Source: GCA-2401155 sp045047085 (GTDB taxonomy: Bacteria; Pseudomonadota; Alphaproteobacteria; Rhizobiales; Rhizobiaceae). From it: a stretch of 64,000 bases of DNA. Positions 52,049 to 61,235 of the stretch are shown here, piece by piece. The stretch covers positions 1 through 64,000 of the forward strand of contig JASFYT010000026.1 in the NCBI GenBank assembly GCA_045047085.1, in the 5' to 3' direction. Made by a program: the position numbers and the translations under genes. Each line of letters starts with the position of its first letter. Within the stretch, counting starts at the first letter, position 1. The notes below the pieces were generated by a model. It did not search any database and had not been told where the DNA came from. It worked only from the letters and a program-made list of their open reading frames with translations.

Positions 52049-53872
52049 ATGAAGATTAGGCAATTTCTCCATATTTTGACACTTGCTGTCTGCTTTTTAA
52101 GCTTCACATCTGCGGCAATTGCAGCGATGAATCCAGGCGAGGGAAATGCCTGGTTGACGGTTTCGAGTCAGAGTACACCACAAAAAGCGGTTGCTCTTGC
52201 GCGTAAGTATTCTGTTAATTTTCAAAGTGTTGTAGTGTTTAGTTCAACCTCTGGATGGTTTGGCGTATCGCTTGGATGGGCCGAACGCTCGCGCGGGGAG
52301 CTATATAAACAGCAATTGATTCGTCATGGGCTTATTCCCGATGATAGTTATTTCACTTCGGGCAATCGCTTTATCGAAGCGATCTGGTCCTCATCAGGTG
52401 TGACCGGGCGTTCTGTATCGCGGCTTGTAAGGCGCGCGCGGCTCGGGCTTCCGGGTGGAAATGTTGTTCAGCCTCAAAGACCAATTGTGGTGAATTCTGG
52501 CGGATCAGCCTATGTTTCCGGCTTGAGAAATACACCGGATAGTTTTTTATCGCTTCGTACCGGACCAAGGGCATCTGCTCGCGAAATTCTCAGGATGGCT
52601 GTCAACACCCGACTGACCATCGTTTCGCAGAATGGCGGTTGGTATCTGGTGAGACTTAATAACGGCCAGCAGGGCTGGGCTTATGGCAAATATATCTCGC
52701 GTGGCAGTTCTACTATCAAGCCTGCTAATACACAGCCTGCACCGATTATCGTGGATAGATCGATGGACGGGCAATTGGCGAAAGTTGCGGGGCTTTCAAG
52801 ATCCAGCGGTGGATTTTTGTCGCTTCGCAGAGAGCCATCTGCCAATGGGCTGGAATTGGCACGTCTGCAGCCTGAAACACGCATGACCATTCGTGGAAAA
52901 AGCGGTGACTGGTACAAGGTTAATGTTCGCAAAGATATTGGTGGCTGGGTTTTTGGCCGATATGTAGCGCTGGTGGATGTTCCAACCATTGGGCCGGAAA
53001 TCGCGCGGACTGAAGTGCCTGTGATTGGTCCGGAAAAATCTGACGCGGTGGAAGCTGACAAGACGAACGACGTTAAAGTTGCAAGTAAGCCTCCTGAGGC
53101 AGCGGATAGCCAGAGTTCGGATGGTGCTGTGGTGAATGTTTCCAGTGGTGGGAAGCGGGTTGCATTGGTATTGGGTAATTCTGCCTATCAACATACGCTT
53201 GCTTTGCCCAACCCGAAAAACGATGCAGCCAGGATGTCCGAAAAGTTGAAAGGACTTGGCTTTGATGTGATCACCGGTATTGATGGAACGTGGGCAGAGA
53301 TGAGAAATTCAATTCGCGAATTTGTGAGAATTCTGCCGGATTCCGATGCCGCGCTGTTTTTCTACGCGGGTCATGCCATGCAGATCAAAGGCAAAAATTA
53401 CCTTATCCCGATTGATGCGAAGCTTGAAGATAAGACATCGCTTGATTTCGAAACAATTGAACTCGCCTCCATTCTGAGTTTCTTTAGCGATCCTGAACGG
53501 GTTTCTATCGCGCTGCTGGATGCATGCCGTGATAATCCGCTGTCGCGGAAATTTGCCCGTTCGTTCGGCGCAACACGCTCAGCCTTTATCGGGGAGGGGC
53601 TTTCTGCGCCGACGACTGTGCGGGGTAATGTGTTGATCGGGTTCTCCACTGCCCCCGGCGAAGTGGCACTGGACGGAGACGGGGATAACAGCCCGTTTAC
53701 AACCGCCCTGCTTAAACACATTGGTACACCGGATATGGAAATTGAATTAATGCTGAAACGGGTAAAAGCCGATGTTTACAAAGATACGGACCAGCAGCAA
53801 GAGCCTTGGAATAATTCGGGCCTGAGGACGGAGTTTTATTTCAACAAGACGGTCAAGGCCAGCAAAGAATAG
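52049..53872 (+). CDS. Secreted caspase-family protein with two SH3 domains
   Basis: 607 aa. Signal peptide ends about residue 25 (SAAIAA). Residues 35-115 hold an unassigned repeat-like region. Two bacterial SH3-type domains follow at about 156-217 and 245-307 (SFLSLRTGPRAS..., GFLSLRREPSAN...). The caspase (peptidase C14) domain spans about 368-600 and keeps the dyad: His442 in YAGHAMQ and Cys493 in LLDACRDNPLSR. The first strand is RVALVLGNSAY. SH3 modules suggest binding to peptidoglycan in the periplasm. Caspase-type proteases of bacteria often serve in stress or defence; the role here is unknown. GGGAGG precedes the ATG. Confidence 0.93.
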   Translation: MKIRQFLHILTLAVCFLSFTSAAIAAMNPGEGNAWLTVSSQSTPQKAVALARKYSVNFQSVVVFSSTSGWFGVSLGWAERSRGELYKQQLIRHGLIPDDSYFTSGNRFIEAIWSSSGVTGRSVSRLVRRARLGLPGGNVVQPQRPIVVNSGGSAYVSGLRNTPDSFLSLRTGPRASAREILRMAVNTRLTIVSQNGGWYLVRLNNGQQGWAYGKYISRGSSTIKPANTQPAPIIVDRSMDGQLAKVAGLSRSSGGFLSLRREPSANGLELARLQPETRMTIRGKSGDWYKVNVRKDIGGWVFGRYVALVDVPTIGPEIARTEVPVIGPEKSDAVEADKTNDVKVASKPPEAADSQSSDGAVVNVSSGGKRVALVLGNSAYQHTLALPNPKNDAARMSEKLKGLGFDVITGIDGTWAEMRNSIREFVRILPDSDAALFFYAGHAMQIKGKNYLIPIDAKLEDKTSLDFETIELASILSFFSDPERVSIALLDACRDNPLSRKFARSFGATRSAFIGEGLSAPTTVRGNVLIGFSTAPGEVALDGDGDNSPFTTALLKHIGTPDMEIELMLKRVKADVYKDTDQQQEPWNNSGLRTEFYFNKTVKASKE

Positions 53873-53902
53873 GCCATAAAACTGAAGCAAGGAGGAATGA
53901 TT

Positions 53903-54592
53903 ATGTTTATTAAAGGTACTACAATGTTTGGGTTGGCGCTTGGGCTGGTCGTGCATTCAATGTCATTTGCTCCGGCATTGGCACAAAGTAATTCGGTCGT
54001 TGACAGCAACGCGATTGTCAAAGGGTTGACCCAGAAAACCCCTTCAGCGATGGAGCCGAAGGTCAAAGGAAAGACCCGTAGTTTGAAAATGTCAAAAACG
54101 CGTGGTTTTAAGGTCGGTGGGGGCAATACAACACCCGGCATGGCTAATGCCGACAAGGAATTTCTGAAATCTGTCTCGACGCGCGGCATTAAATTTACTG
54201 TCGCACAGAAAGAGAAGGTTTATGAGATCGTCGATAAGGGTGCGATTTCGACCTATGATTTCGAAATTAATTTTGAGTTTGGATCGGCCGAAATACGTGA
54301 TGGTTCCAAACCGCAATTGCTGGAGCTTGCCAAAGCGCTCAACCATGAAACCTTGATTAAGGCGAAGCTTATGCTGGTGGGGCATACGGATGCTGTGGGC
54401 AGCCGTCAAGCGAACCAAAACCTTTCGGAAAGACGTGCCTTCTCGATTGCAGATTTTCTGACTAATGTCGGCGGAATTGATGGTAAGCGTCTGGTTCCAT
54501 TTGGCTATGGCGAAGATCGTTTGAAGAATAATGATGATGGAAATGCTGCGGAAAACCGTCGTGTGGAAGTCATCAATATCACTGCCGGTTAA
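53903..54592 (+). CDS. OmpA-family peptidoglycan-associated protein
   Basis: 229 aa. ATG 53903 lies 7 nt after AAGGAGG; a Met codon at 53897 is too close to it. Signal peptide to about residue 27 (PALAQ), then a low-complexity linker. The OmpA C-terminal domain (about 115-229) has INFEFGSAEIRDGSKPQL, LVGHTDAVGSRQANQNLSERRA and GYGEDRLKNNDDGNAAENRRVE, with the peptidoglycan-binding Asp and Arg. No beta barrel is present. It starts 30 nt after the caspase stop, so the two are probably co-expressed and held at the murein layer. Confidence 0.92.
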   Translation: MFIKGTTMFGLALGLVVHSMSFAPALAQSNSVVDSNAIVKGLTQKTPSAMEPKVKGKTRSLKMSKTRGFKVGGGNTTPGMANADKEFLKSVSTRGIKFTVAQKEKVYEIVDKGAISTYDFEINFEFGSAEIRDGSKPQLLELAKALNHETLIKAKLMLVGHTDAVGSRQANQNLSERRAFSIADFLTNVGGIDGKRLVPFGYGEDRLKNNDDGNAAENRRVEVINITAG

Positions 54593-54610
54593 GTTGGATA
54601 AAAACTGGTT

Positions 54611-55867
54611 ATGATCGGCTCTGTTGTCATATTTTTCCTGCTGTTTGCGGCACTCATTCTATCTATACCGGCGGCGAGCTACACTGGGCTGGAAACGTGG
54701 GGTTCTTTGGCAGCGTCTTCTGTGGCATTTGTATCCATGGCGCTTAACCAGTTTCTTGCAACGCGCCCTAAATTCCTTGAAGCAGCCTTTGGCGGGCTGG
54801 ATCGTATCTATCATTTGCACAAAAAACTGGGCATGCTCGCTCTAACGCTTATCCTTGTGCATTATTTTATTACGCCGAATTTTAAAGGGAAGGCGCTGGC
54901 GACCAGTATCGATTTGCTGGCGAAGGATGTTGGAAAATATACGTTTTACGGATTTGTTGCGCTGCTGGTATTCAGTCTGGTGAAGCGAATTCCGTTTACG
55001 AAATTTGAATTTCCGTATCATATCTGGCGTCAGAGCCATCGGTTTATGGGAGTGTTGTTTATCGCGATTGCCTTCCATCAAATGTTTATCAAACGGCCAT
55101 TTGACGGCAATGCACTGCTTGCCAATTACCTCAATATTTTTGCTGCTATCGGAATTTTGAGTTTCTTCTATACCCAATTTTCTGGGTTTTTTCGGGGTAA
55201 ATCCTACGTGGTTACCGCTGTGGAACGATTGCCCGCAGCAACGGTGGTGGAGGCTGCGCCGGAATCCAGTATGCTTGGTTCTGTTCCGGGGCAATTTGCA
55301 TTTATTAATTTCAAGAAAAAAGGCCTTCGCGAGCCGCACCCCTTTACGCTTGCCGGGCGTGGGGAAAAGGGCGAAGTAAAATTTGCGATCAAAGCGCTTG
55401 GGGATTTTACCAAATCTTTGCGCGAAAATATTGCGATTGGCGATCACATTAATGTTGAAGGGGGCTATGGGCGTTTTCGTTTTGATCCCAGCCAGCGCCG
55501 CCAATTATGGCTTGCGGGCGGAATTGGGGTGACGCCATTTCTTGCCATGGCCAAGGGATTAATGCCAGATTTGGAACAAAAGATATATTTGGTGCATTGT
55601 GTGCGTGGCGCGAGCGAAGCGCTCGATGCAGAAGTATTAAAATCACAGACGGAACTGATTGCTAATTTTGAATATGTGTTGTTTGATTCTGAGCAATCGG
55701 GCCGTATTGATGCGGACAAGTTGGCAAAGATTGTTGATTTCGATCTGGATGGGGCGGAGATGCTGTTTTGCGGCCCGCCGCGGCTTCGCGAAGCCATTGT
55801 TAAAGGGCTTAAGAAACAGAAAATTCGGTTTTCAAAAGTTCGATTTGAGCTCTTTGAATTCCGCTAG
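54611..55867 (+). CDS. Ferric-reductase-like flavocytochrome (NOX/FRE type)
   Basis: 418 aa. Six membrane helices in the first 190 residues carry His pairs suited to two b-hemes (YHLHKKLGMLALTLILVHYF; HRFMGVLFIAIAFHQ). The C-terminal half is an FNR-type module: FAD site HPFTLAG (about 241-247) and NAD(P) site LAGGIGVTPFLAMAKG (about 300-315), ending FCGPPRLREAI and FELFEFR. It could carry electrons from NAD(P)H across the membrane to heme or metal outside. The multi-heme cytochrome gene downstream is a natural acceptor; this link is inference. Encoded 18 nt after the OmpA gene. Confidence 0.9.
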   Translation: MIGSVVIFFLLFAALILSIPAASYTGLETWGSLAASSVAFVSMALNQFLATRPKFLEAAFGGLDRIYHLHKKLGMLALTLILVHYFITPNFKGKALATSIDLLAKDVGKYTFYGFVALLVFSLVKRIPFTKFEFPYHIWRQSHRFMGVLFIAIAFHQMFIKRPFDGNALLANYLNIFAAIGILSFFYTQFSGFFRGKSYVVTAVERLPAATVVEAAPESSMLGSVPGQFAFINFKKKGLREPHPFTLAGRGEKGEVKFAIKALGDFTKSLRENIAIGDHINVEGGYGRFRFDPSQRRQLWLAGGIGVTPFLAMAKGLMPDLEQKIYLVHCVRGASEALDAEVLKSQTELIANFEYVLFDSEQSGRIDADKLAKIVDFDLDGAEMLFCGPPRLREAIVKGLKKQKIRFSKVRFELFEFR

Positions 55868-55890
55868 ATAAAAAATGAATATAGTTGAGT

Positions 55891-55906
55891 TGTGCATAAT
55901 CACACA
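55891..55906 (+). promoter_or_regulatory. CRP-like dyad TGTGC-N6-ACACA
   Basis: Lies 82 nt before the cytochrome gene. It is the reverse-oriented equivalent of the dyad at 51927-51942 with the same 5-6-5 geometry. Confidence 0.4.
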
Positions 55907-55987
55907 AAACTAAGCGACAAGACTGCATATGTGTAAGACAAGACAAGGTTTAAGGGGCGGACATAAACGTAATACGGGAGAGTCGAT

Positions 55988-58900
55988 ATGACTGACAAGC
56001 TAGAACGTAGTAAAATTGTGGGTTCACCAGCTGGGTTGATGCGTATGCCCATGGCGGAAGGCGTGATGAAAAAAGTCTTTGCCTGCCTTGTCATGTTCAT
56101 CAGTGCGTCTGCTGCTACACCCGTATATGCGGCGAATGATTTGTTTAAACCCGATGCCTATAGCGGCTATAAGGCCGATCTAACCAATGGCAAAACGTTG
56201 GTAAAAGCTGCCGGTTGTGCCTCCTGTCATAGTACTGGTAGCGATCTTAATTTGCTTTCCGGTGGTTTGAAAATGGATACTTTCGCCGGTGCTGTTTATG
56301 TTCCAAATATTACGTCCCACGCCAAGGGTATTGGTGGGTGGACCAATGCTAATTTCCTCAATGCGCTGATTAATGGTGTTGCGCCTGACGGGCATCATTA
56401 TCTGCCGATTTTTCCCTATACTGCTTATGCCGGAATGAAGCCGGAAGATGTGCTGGATATGAAAGCCTATCTTGCGACGTTGAAAAAATCTGACAACAAA
56501 GTACCTGCAAGCGAAGTGTCGTTTCCGTTTAATACGGATTTTGCGCTTGGGCTTTGGAAGCGTGCAAATTTTGATACGCCGCGCTGGCAACCTGGTAAGA
56601 AAGATCAAATTAGCCGCGGCAAATATCTGGTTGATAGTGTGGGTGCCTGCGGGAACTGTCATACACCCCGCTCTGTGACCTATGGATTGAAAAAAGAAGA
56701 GCATTTAGCCGGTAATAAGGGGCTAACAGGTGCGTTTGCGCCTGCCATTCATAAGACCAAACTTGCAGCTCTTGGTAAATCAACCATATTTACCAAAGGC
56801 ACTTTGATGGACGGCAAGAAGCTGAGTGGTCAGCCGTTGAACGATCCAATTATGAAGAAAATTGCTCAGGAAACTGCCGAGCTTGAACCTGCTGATCGTC
56901 TGGCGATGTTGGCCTATATCACAGGCAAGGAAGTGAAATTTGAAAAACCGAAACTGATTGTTGCAACATGTGATGCGAGCACCAATGCTACTGTTGCTGT
57001 CAACGTTTCTGTCCCAGTCAATAAATTTGAAGCCCATGCGGATGAGTTTATGGGCAAATACTGCCGAAATTGTCACGGGCCGGGGTCATCATCTGAACGA
57101 ATTTACCCGTCGGGTGATTTGTCGTCAATTGCTACTAATGCAGCGTTTATTACGCCCGGTGATCCATCGAAATCTCCGATGTTCACCTCCATTGCCAATG
57201 GCCGTATGCCAAAAGGGCCACGGCCAACGGATGAAGAAATCGCAGGTTTGGCAAGCTGGATTACTGCACTTGGTGCAAAGCAATCAACGCCCGCGAACGC
57301 TGCCAATGCGCTGGCACCGCCACCTCGTATGCGTAAAGTTGTTTCGCGTACGGATTTTATTCGTGCAGCGTTGCGTGATATTGATACAGTTAGTGAACTG
57401 GACCGGAAGTTTGTTCGCTATTTCAGCTATCGCTACCAGTATAATGGTCGCTTCCCTTGTGAAAACGATGATATGTTTGCCAAGCGTCTGGATCTTTATA
57501 AGTCTGGTTTTCGCAAATTATTGAATTCGGTTTCGCGTGGTAGTTCCATGTTGGTACCTATCGCTGTGGAAACCACAAAAGAGCTACTTGTGCGGGTTGA
57601 TATTCGTGACTTGGCATGGGGCGATGCTGAATGGGGTGTGCTTGAAACGGCTTATCCGTTTGGCATTGATCCTAAAAGTGATACGACCTTAGCTGCTCTT
57701 GTGAATGTGACAGGTGCTTCTATCCCAATCATGCGCACGGACTGGTTTATGGCCAATGCCGGAAAGCCGAAGATTTATCATGCGCTGCTGCAACTGCCAA
57801 AAAATATTCAGCAGTTCGAAAAATCCGTGCTTAACATTGATGTGGAAGATAACATCATCAGACGCCGGGTTATGCGTGCAGGTTTCAATCAAGGTTCTTC
57901 GGCGGTTTCTGCCAATAACCGAATGATTGAGCGTCATGAATTGCCCCAGGGCGGTTATTACTGGAAGTCATATGATATGGCTAAAAGTACCGGAGAAGGA
58001 AATTTGCGTGATCGTCCGCATGGGCCGCAAAATGTTGAGCCGCTTGATACAGGATTGAAGTCCTTCGTTCATGATGGGGGGGAGATGTTGTTCTCGCTGC
58101 CTAACGGGATGCAGGGTTATTATCTTTCAACAGCTGCCGGTGATCGTCTGGATGATGCGCCTGAGAAAGTCGTATCTTATCAGATACGACCGAAAAACAA
58201 GGGTATCACGATCATCAATGGCCGCTCCTGTTTCGAGTGCCATGCGGAAGGTGTACTTTATAAGCGAGACCAGTTCCGCTCACATATCGAAACTACTAAT
58301 CTGTTCACTGAACCTCAAAGGCAGTTACTTCTGGAGATGTATGTGGAGCAGGCTGAGTTGGATGCCAGGTTCAAGAATGACAGGGATCAATTCCTTGCAG
58401 CACTTGAAAAAATTGGTGCAACCGAGACAGCTCCCGATAAGTCTTTACGGGCTAAATCTGGTGTTGGCGAGCAAGAGATCATCACCTGGTATGCGGATCT
58501 ATATGAAGATGATCTGGATGCGGAAGAGTTGGCTGCCGAGTTCGGTATGAGTGCTAAAAAATTCCGTGAAACCGTTGAGAAGACTTCAGATGTGGAAGTT
58601 GTAAGGCTGGCGACTTCGTGGCTGATCCAGTTGCGTGGTGGCAAGAAAATTGCCCGCTTTGAAGTTGAGGAGCAGTTTGCCTATCTGGCGGAGCCATTGC
58701 TTGGTTTAAAGCCTCTGCGTTATTTCAGCGATGGCAGTGAAAATATTGCTGATGCCGGTAAGACTGATACCACCAATTCGGACACGTCTTATAAGGTCGC
58801 TGCTTTGGGGAAGGTGCCGAATTACAAGGTTGCCATTCCATCCTACCAGCAGCCTGACTATGCCAGCGGTAAAAGGCTTGCTCTTTCGGTGAAAGTTGCT

Positions 58901-59299
58901 TCCACAAATGTGAAGGTGAAGGATTTACTTTCCTTTGAGGTGACAGCAAACCGCCAATGCGAATTGCAGATCCTTTATGTTGAATCCAGTGGTAATGTGG
59001 AATTGTTCCCGGATCAGCTGATTGGCAATGCAATTCTTGTTCCGGGTAAAGCGAAGCGTATTCCTGCTGAAGGTTCTGGAAATATCGAATTTGACGAGCC
59101 TGGTCACGACGAAACTCTTATACTATTCTGCCGTGAAGGTGGGCTGGGGTCGCAGAGGATAACCAAGGAGCAGGCGCTAAAAATTGCCAAGGCTTCGGGT
59201 AAAACAGCGACAAGAGGCATTGCGTTTAATCTGGCTAAAAAGGTCGCGAAATCAAAAGGCGATACCGCCTTCCACATGGTCTCGTTCAACGTGAAATAG
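55988..59299 (+). CDS. Four-heme c-type cytochrome with DUF4384-like C-terminus
   Basis: 1103 aa. ATG 55988 has GGGAGAG at good spacing and gives a 26-residue basic lead before the signal segment; ATG 56066 (MKKVFACLVMFISASAA) is a valid alternative. Heme motifs: CASCH (77-81), CGNCH (221-225), CRNCH (359-363) and CFECH (748-752). The first two lie in a tandem di-heme cytochrome region like those of alcohol or gluconate dehydrogenase subunits, the third in a separate domain. Residues 450-740 are unassigned. The C-terminal about 950-1045 (LSVKVASTNVKVKDLLSFEVTANRQCELQILYVE in outline) resembles DUF4384, a domain often on caspase-linked proteins. Periplasmic. A terminator follows. Confidence 0.88.
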   Translation: MTDKLERSKIVGSPAGLMRMPMAEGVMKKVFACLVMFISASAATPVYAANDLFKPDAYSGYKADLTNGKTLVKAAGCASCHSTGSDLNLLSGGLKMDTFAGAVYVPNITSHAKGIGGWTNANFLNALINGVAPDGHHYLPIFPYTAYAGMKPEDVLDMKAYLATLKKSDNKVPASEVSFPFNTDFALGLWKRANFDTPRWQPGKKDQISRGKYLVDSVGACGNCHTPRSVTYGLKKEEHLAGNKGLTGAFAPAIHKTKLAALGKSTIFTKGTLMDGKKLSGQPLNDPIMKKIAQETAELEPADRLAMLAYITGKEVKFEKPKLIVATCDASTNATVAVNVSVPVNKFEAHADEFMGKYCRNCHGPGSSSERIYPSGDLSSIATNAAFITPGDPSKSPMFTSIANGRMPKGPRPTDEEIAGLASWITALGAKQSTPANAANALAPPPRMRKVVSRTDFIRAALRDIDTVSELDRKFVRYFSYRYQYNGRFPCENDDMFAKRLDLYKSGFRKLLNSVSRGSSMLVPIAVETTKELLVRVDIRDLAWGDAEWGVLETAYPFGIDPKSDTTLAALVNVTGASIPIMRTDWFMANAGKPKIYHALLQLPKNIQQFEKSVLNIDVEDNIIRRRVMRAGFNQGSSAVSANNRMIERHELPQGGYYWKSYDMAKSTGEGNLRDRPHGPQNVEPLDTGLKSFVHDGGEMLFSLPNGMQGYYLSTAAGDRLDDAPEKVVSYQIRPKNKGITIINGRSCFECHAEGVLYKRDQFRSHIETTNLFTEPQRQLLLEMYVEQAELDARFKNDRDQFLAALEKIGATETAPDKSLRAKSGVGEQEIITWYADLYEDDLDAEELAAEFGMSAKKFRETVEKTSDVEVVRLATSWLIQLRGGKKIARFEVEEQFAYLAEPLLGLKPLRYFSDGSENIADAGKTDTTNSDTSYKVAALGKVPNYKVAIPSYQQPDYASGKRLALSVKVASTNVKVKDLLSFEVTANRQCELQILYVESSGNVELFPDQLIGNAILVPGKAKRIPAEGSGNIEFDEPGHDETLILFCREGGLGSQRITKEQALKIAKASGKTATRGIAFNLAKKVAKSKGDTAFHMVSFNVK

Positions 59300-59324
59300 C
59301 GTCGGTCTCGAGTGAAGTGAAAAT

Positions 59325-59357
59325 AACGGGCCGGTCTATTTAGACTGGCCCGTTTTT
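59325..59357 (+). terminator. Rho-independent terminator
   Basis: 12-bp stem (59325-59336 with 59343-59354, one G-U), 6-nt loop, then a T run, shortly after the cytochrome gene. It ends the A2M-to-cytochrome cluster. Confidence 0.9.
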
Positions 59358-59407
59358 GTTCATGGGATTGCGTGTTTACCTAAATAATATGTCAGCTCGC
59401 GTAATAC

Positions 59408-59437
59408 TTGACATTTTTTGTCCAAATAGACCAATAT
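59408..59437 (+). promoter_or_regulatory. Possible sigma-70 promoter of the Bfd-like gene
   Basis: TTGACA at 59408-59413, 18-nt spacer, CAATAT at 59432-59437, ahead of the start at 59469. Confidence 0.45.
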
Positions 59438-59468
59438 TCTACTGGGTCTAACTTCAGGTAGTTTTCGT

Positions 59469-59786
59469 GTGATCATTTGCAGTTGTAATATTATTTCCGC
59501 CAAGGAAATTGAGCAAGCAGTTCTAAGCCTGTTGGTTGAGGACGCATATCGTCTGATTGTTCCTGTGCAGGTCTATCATACGATGCAAAAACGCGGAAAA
59601 TGCTGCAGTTGTTTTCCAGGCGTCATCGAAATCATTGTGCGGGTGACGGAAGTGTTTCACCGGGGAAATGATATTTCCGAACCAGAGATTGTTTCTCTGA
59701 TTGCGGAATTAAAATCCGAACATGAGCAATGTGAAACCGTAAGAATGCTGAAGCGCATGCGTTTAAAAGGGCACCGGGCTGCATGA
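59469..59786 (+). CDS. Bfd-like [2Fe-2S] protein
   Basis: 105 aa from a GTG. The opening MIICSCNIISAKEIEQAV has the CxC of the BFD domain, and a second pair is seen in KRGKCCSCFPGV (about 42-53). BFD domains bind [2Fe-2S]; bacterioferritin-associated ferredoxin releases iron from bacterioferritin. This protein has about 40 extra residues, and no bacterioferritin gene is adjacent, so the role may differ. Shine-Dalgarno is poor. Confidence 0.78.
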   Translation: MIICSCNIISAKEIEQAVLSLLVEDAYRLIVPVQVYHTMQKRGKCCSCFPGVIEIIVRVTEVFHRGNDISEPEIVSLIAELKSEHEQCETVRMLKRMRLKGHRAA

Positions 59787-59831
59787 TTACTTATTGCATT
59801 GATCCACAATGGATGGATTTGTAATGGCTAT

Positions 59832-60431
59832 CTATAGATCCAATTGTGAGAGAGATAAGCGTTGGCTATGCTCTGCGGATACCATTTCCAAAAACTCAGA
59901 AATTGTCTTCTCATCAATTCCGACTGCACGAAAAACCAGCGCAGAAAAATGAGCTGGCGCATTTCCCGGAGCGGTGATGACATTTTGGTCTTCAACGGCA
60001 GTTACCTCGTCCACATAATGAGATCTCCCGCGATAAGATTTGGAGTTTGCGGATAGAAAGCTTAACGCATGGCTCGTATGTCGTTTGTCGTTAAGAACAC
60101 CCGCATTGGCCAGAGCAAGTGTACCGCCGCATATTGCAGCAACGTGCTTTCCTCTATTCAGGAAATCCAGTGACAATTGCTTTAAATCAGGTGCATCACT
60201 GGTTTGCCATACAGTACTCCCACAAATAACCAATACATCGAATGCTTTAGATTTAACGCTGTCCAGACTTGCATCTGGTGTTGTTTTGAGGCCGCCCTGA
60301 GATATTATTTGACTGCCGGCGGGCGCTACATTCAAGGTTTCTATTCCGTAGTAACCGCTTCCGATGCCATTCAAAAAAGCACACTCCCAATCAGAGTATC
60401 CATCGGTTAGCACTATCGCAATTTTTGGCAT
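59832..60431 (-). CDS. DJ-1/PfpI family protein
   Basis: 199 aa from ATG 60431 (MPKIAIVLTDGYSDWE), which removes eight extra residues of a longer frame. The nucleophile elbow is AAICGGTLALA with the family cysteine, and Glu appears in SDWECAFL. HTSHALSFL and the AxFHxxG-like spacing follow. The group includes glyoxalases, chaperones and amidases; the exact reaction is unknown. Convergent with the Bfd-like gene; a VOC-family gene lies upstream on the same strand. Confidence 0.85.
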   Translation of the reverse strand: MPKIAIVLTDGYSDWECAFLNGIGSGYYGIETLNVAPAGSQIISQGGLKTTPDASLDSVKSKAFDVLVICGSTVWQTSDAPDLKQLSLDFLNRGKHVAAICGGTLALANAGVLNDKRHTSHALSFLSANSKSYRGRSHYVDEVTAVEDQNVITAPGNAPAHFSALVFRAVGIDEKTISEFLEMVSAEHSQRLSLSQLDL

Positions 60432-60513
60432 GCCTGTTGACCTAACTAGTTGCATATTAACGCCCGCAGCAGACGCGCATTTTTTGCGTCGTATTGCCTG
60501 CGCTTGTTAAGTT

Positions 60514-60870
60514 TTACACGGAAAAACATATTTTATTTTTATCTAAATCTCTCGCATATGCAGAAAATTTAGGCCCTCGTTGACTTGGCTCACCCTCACA
60601 AGTGCCGCCCAATTCAATAACCTTTTTATGAAGCCTTTTTACTTCTTCGGTAGAACCAACATTAAAACCAATCATTGTTCCATTTCCATTACTTGCGGGT
60701 TCCTCATTAAAGGGTTTAGCTATTGCAAAAGCAAAATCCTCACACTGCCAAAAGGTCATTCTTTCAGTTGATAAAACTTGGTTAAGTTCTGTTTGTTCGA
60801 AAAGTGAATCATAGAATTTAATCGATGCTTCCATGTTGTTTGTTCCAAGAACGCAATAGTCTATTTTCAT
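60514..60870 (-). CDS. VOC family (glyoxalase/bleomycin resistance-like) protein
   Basis: 118 aa, single VOC domain of two beta-alpha-beta-beta-beta units: MKIDYCVLGTNNMEASIKFYDSLF at the start and FSAYARDLDKNKICFSV at the end. Metal ligands are not clear. Substrate unknown. A weak RBS precedes the ATG at 60870. It may be co-transcribed with the DJ-1/PfpI gene 82 nt downstream. Confidence 0.85.
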   Translation of the reverse strand: MKIDYCVLGTNNMEASIKFYDSLFEQTELNQVLSTERMTFWQCEDFAFAIAKPFNEEPASNGNGTMIGFNVGSTEEVKRLHKKVIELGGTCEGEPSQRGPKFSAYARDLDKNKICFSV

Positions 60871-61235
60871 AATTTAATATCTCATAGTTTAACGGGTTTT
60901 ATGCGGTATTTCGTGTATCCGATGGTCAAAACGATGGCCATCTTCGGCATATCTTTCCTTTGAATTCCAAAAGTAGGTTTGGTTTCGTACTTGAGCGGTT
61001 GTCCTTCTGTAGCATATGGTACTGACAAGGGGTGTCAGGATTGTAGAGTTGATTGAAAAATGGATTTTAATCCCTCAGGCCGGTTACATTTTGAGTAAGC
61101 TAGAGCGTCAAATCGTTTCAGGGAGATCAAACACGCCGACTAATTATGGATAGGGAGCTGGATGTTCGATGAACTGGCATCTGGTGTAGTTGGAATGCTG
61201 ATGGTTGCAGCGACCGTGAAGTTTCCCAGTGGAGA
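60871..61235. other. Intergenic stretch
   Basis: 365 nt between two minus-strand genes. A short plus-strand frame begins at ATG 61162 after GGGAG (MFDELASGVVGM...) but runs antisense into the hydroxylase gene and has no family. No repeats or RNA genes recognised. Confidence 0.5.

Noticed and set aside
54842..55504. 220-codon minus-strand frame opposite the flavocytochrome gene
   Set aside because: Shadow frame; the plus strand encodes clear FAD and NAD(P) motifs.
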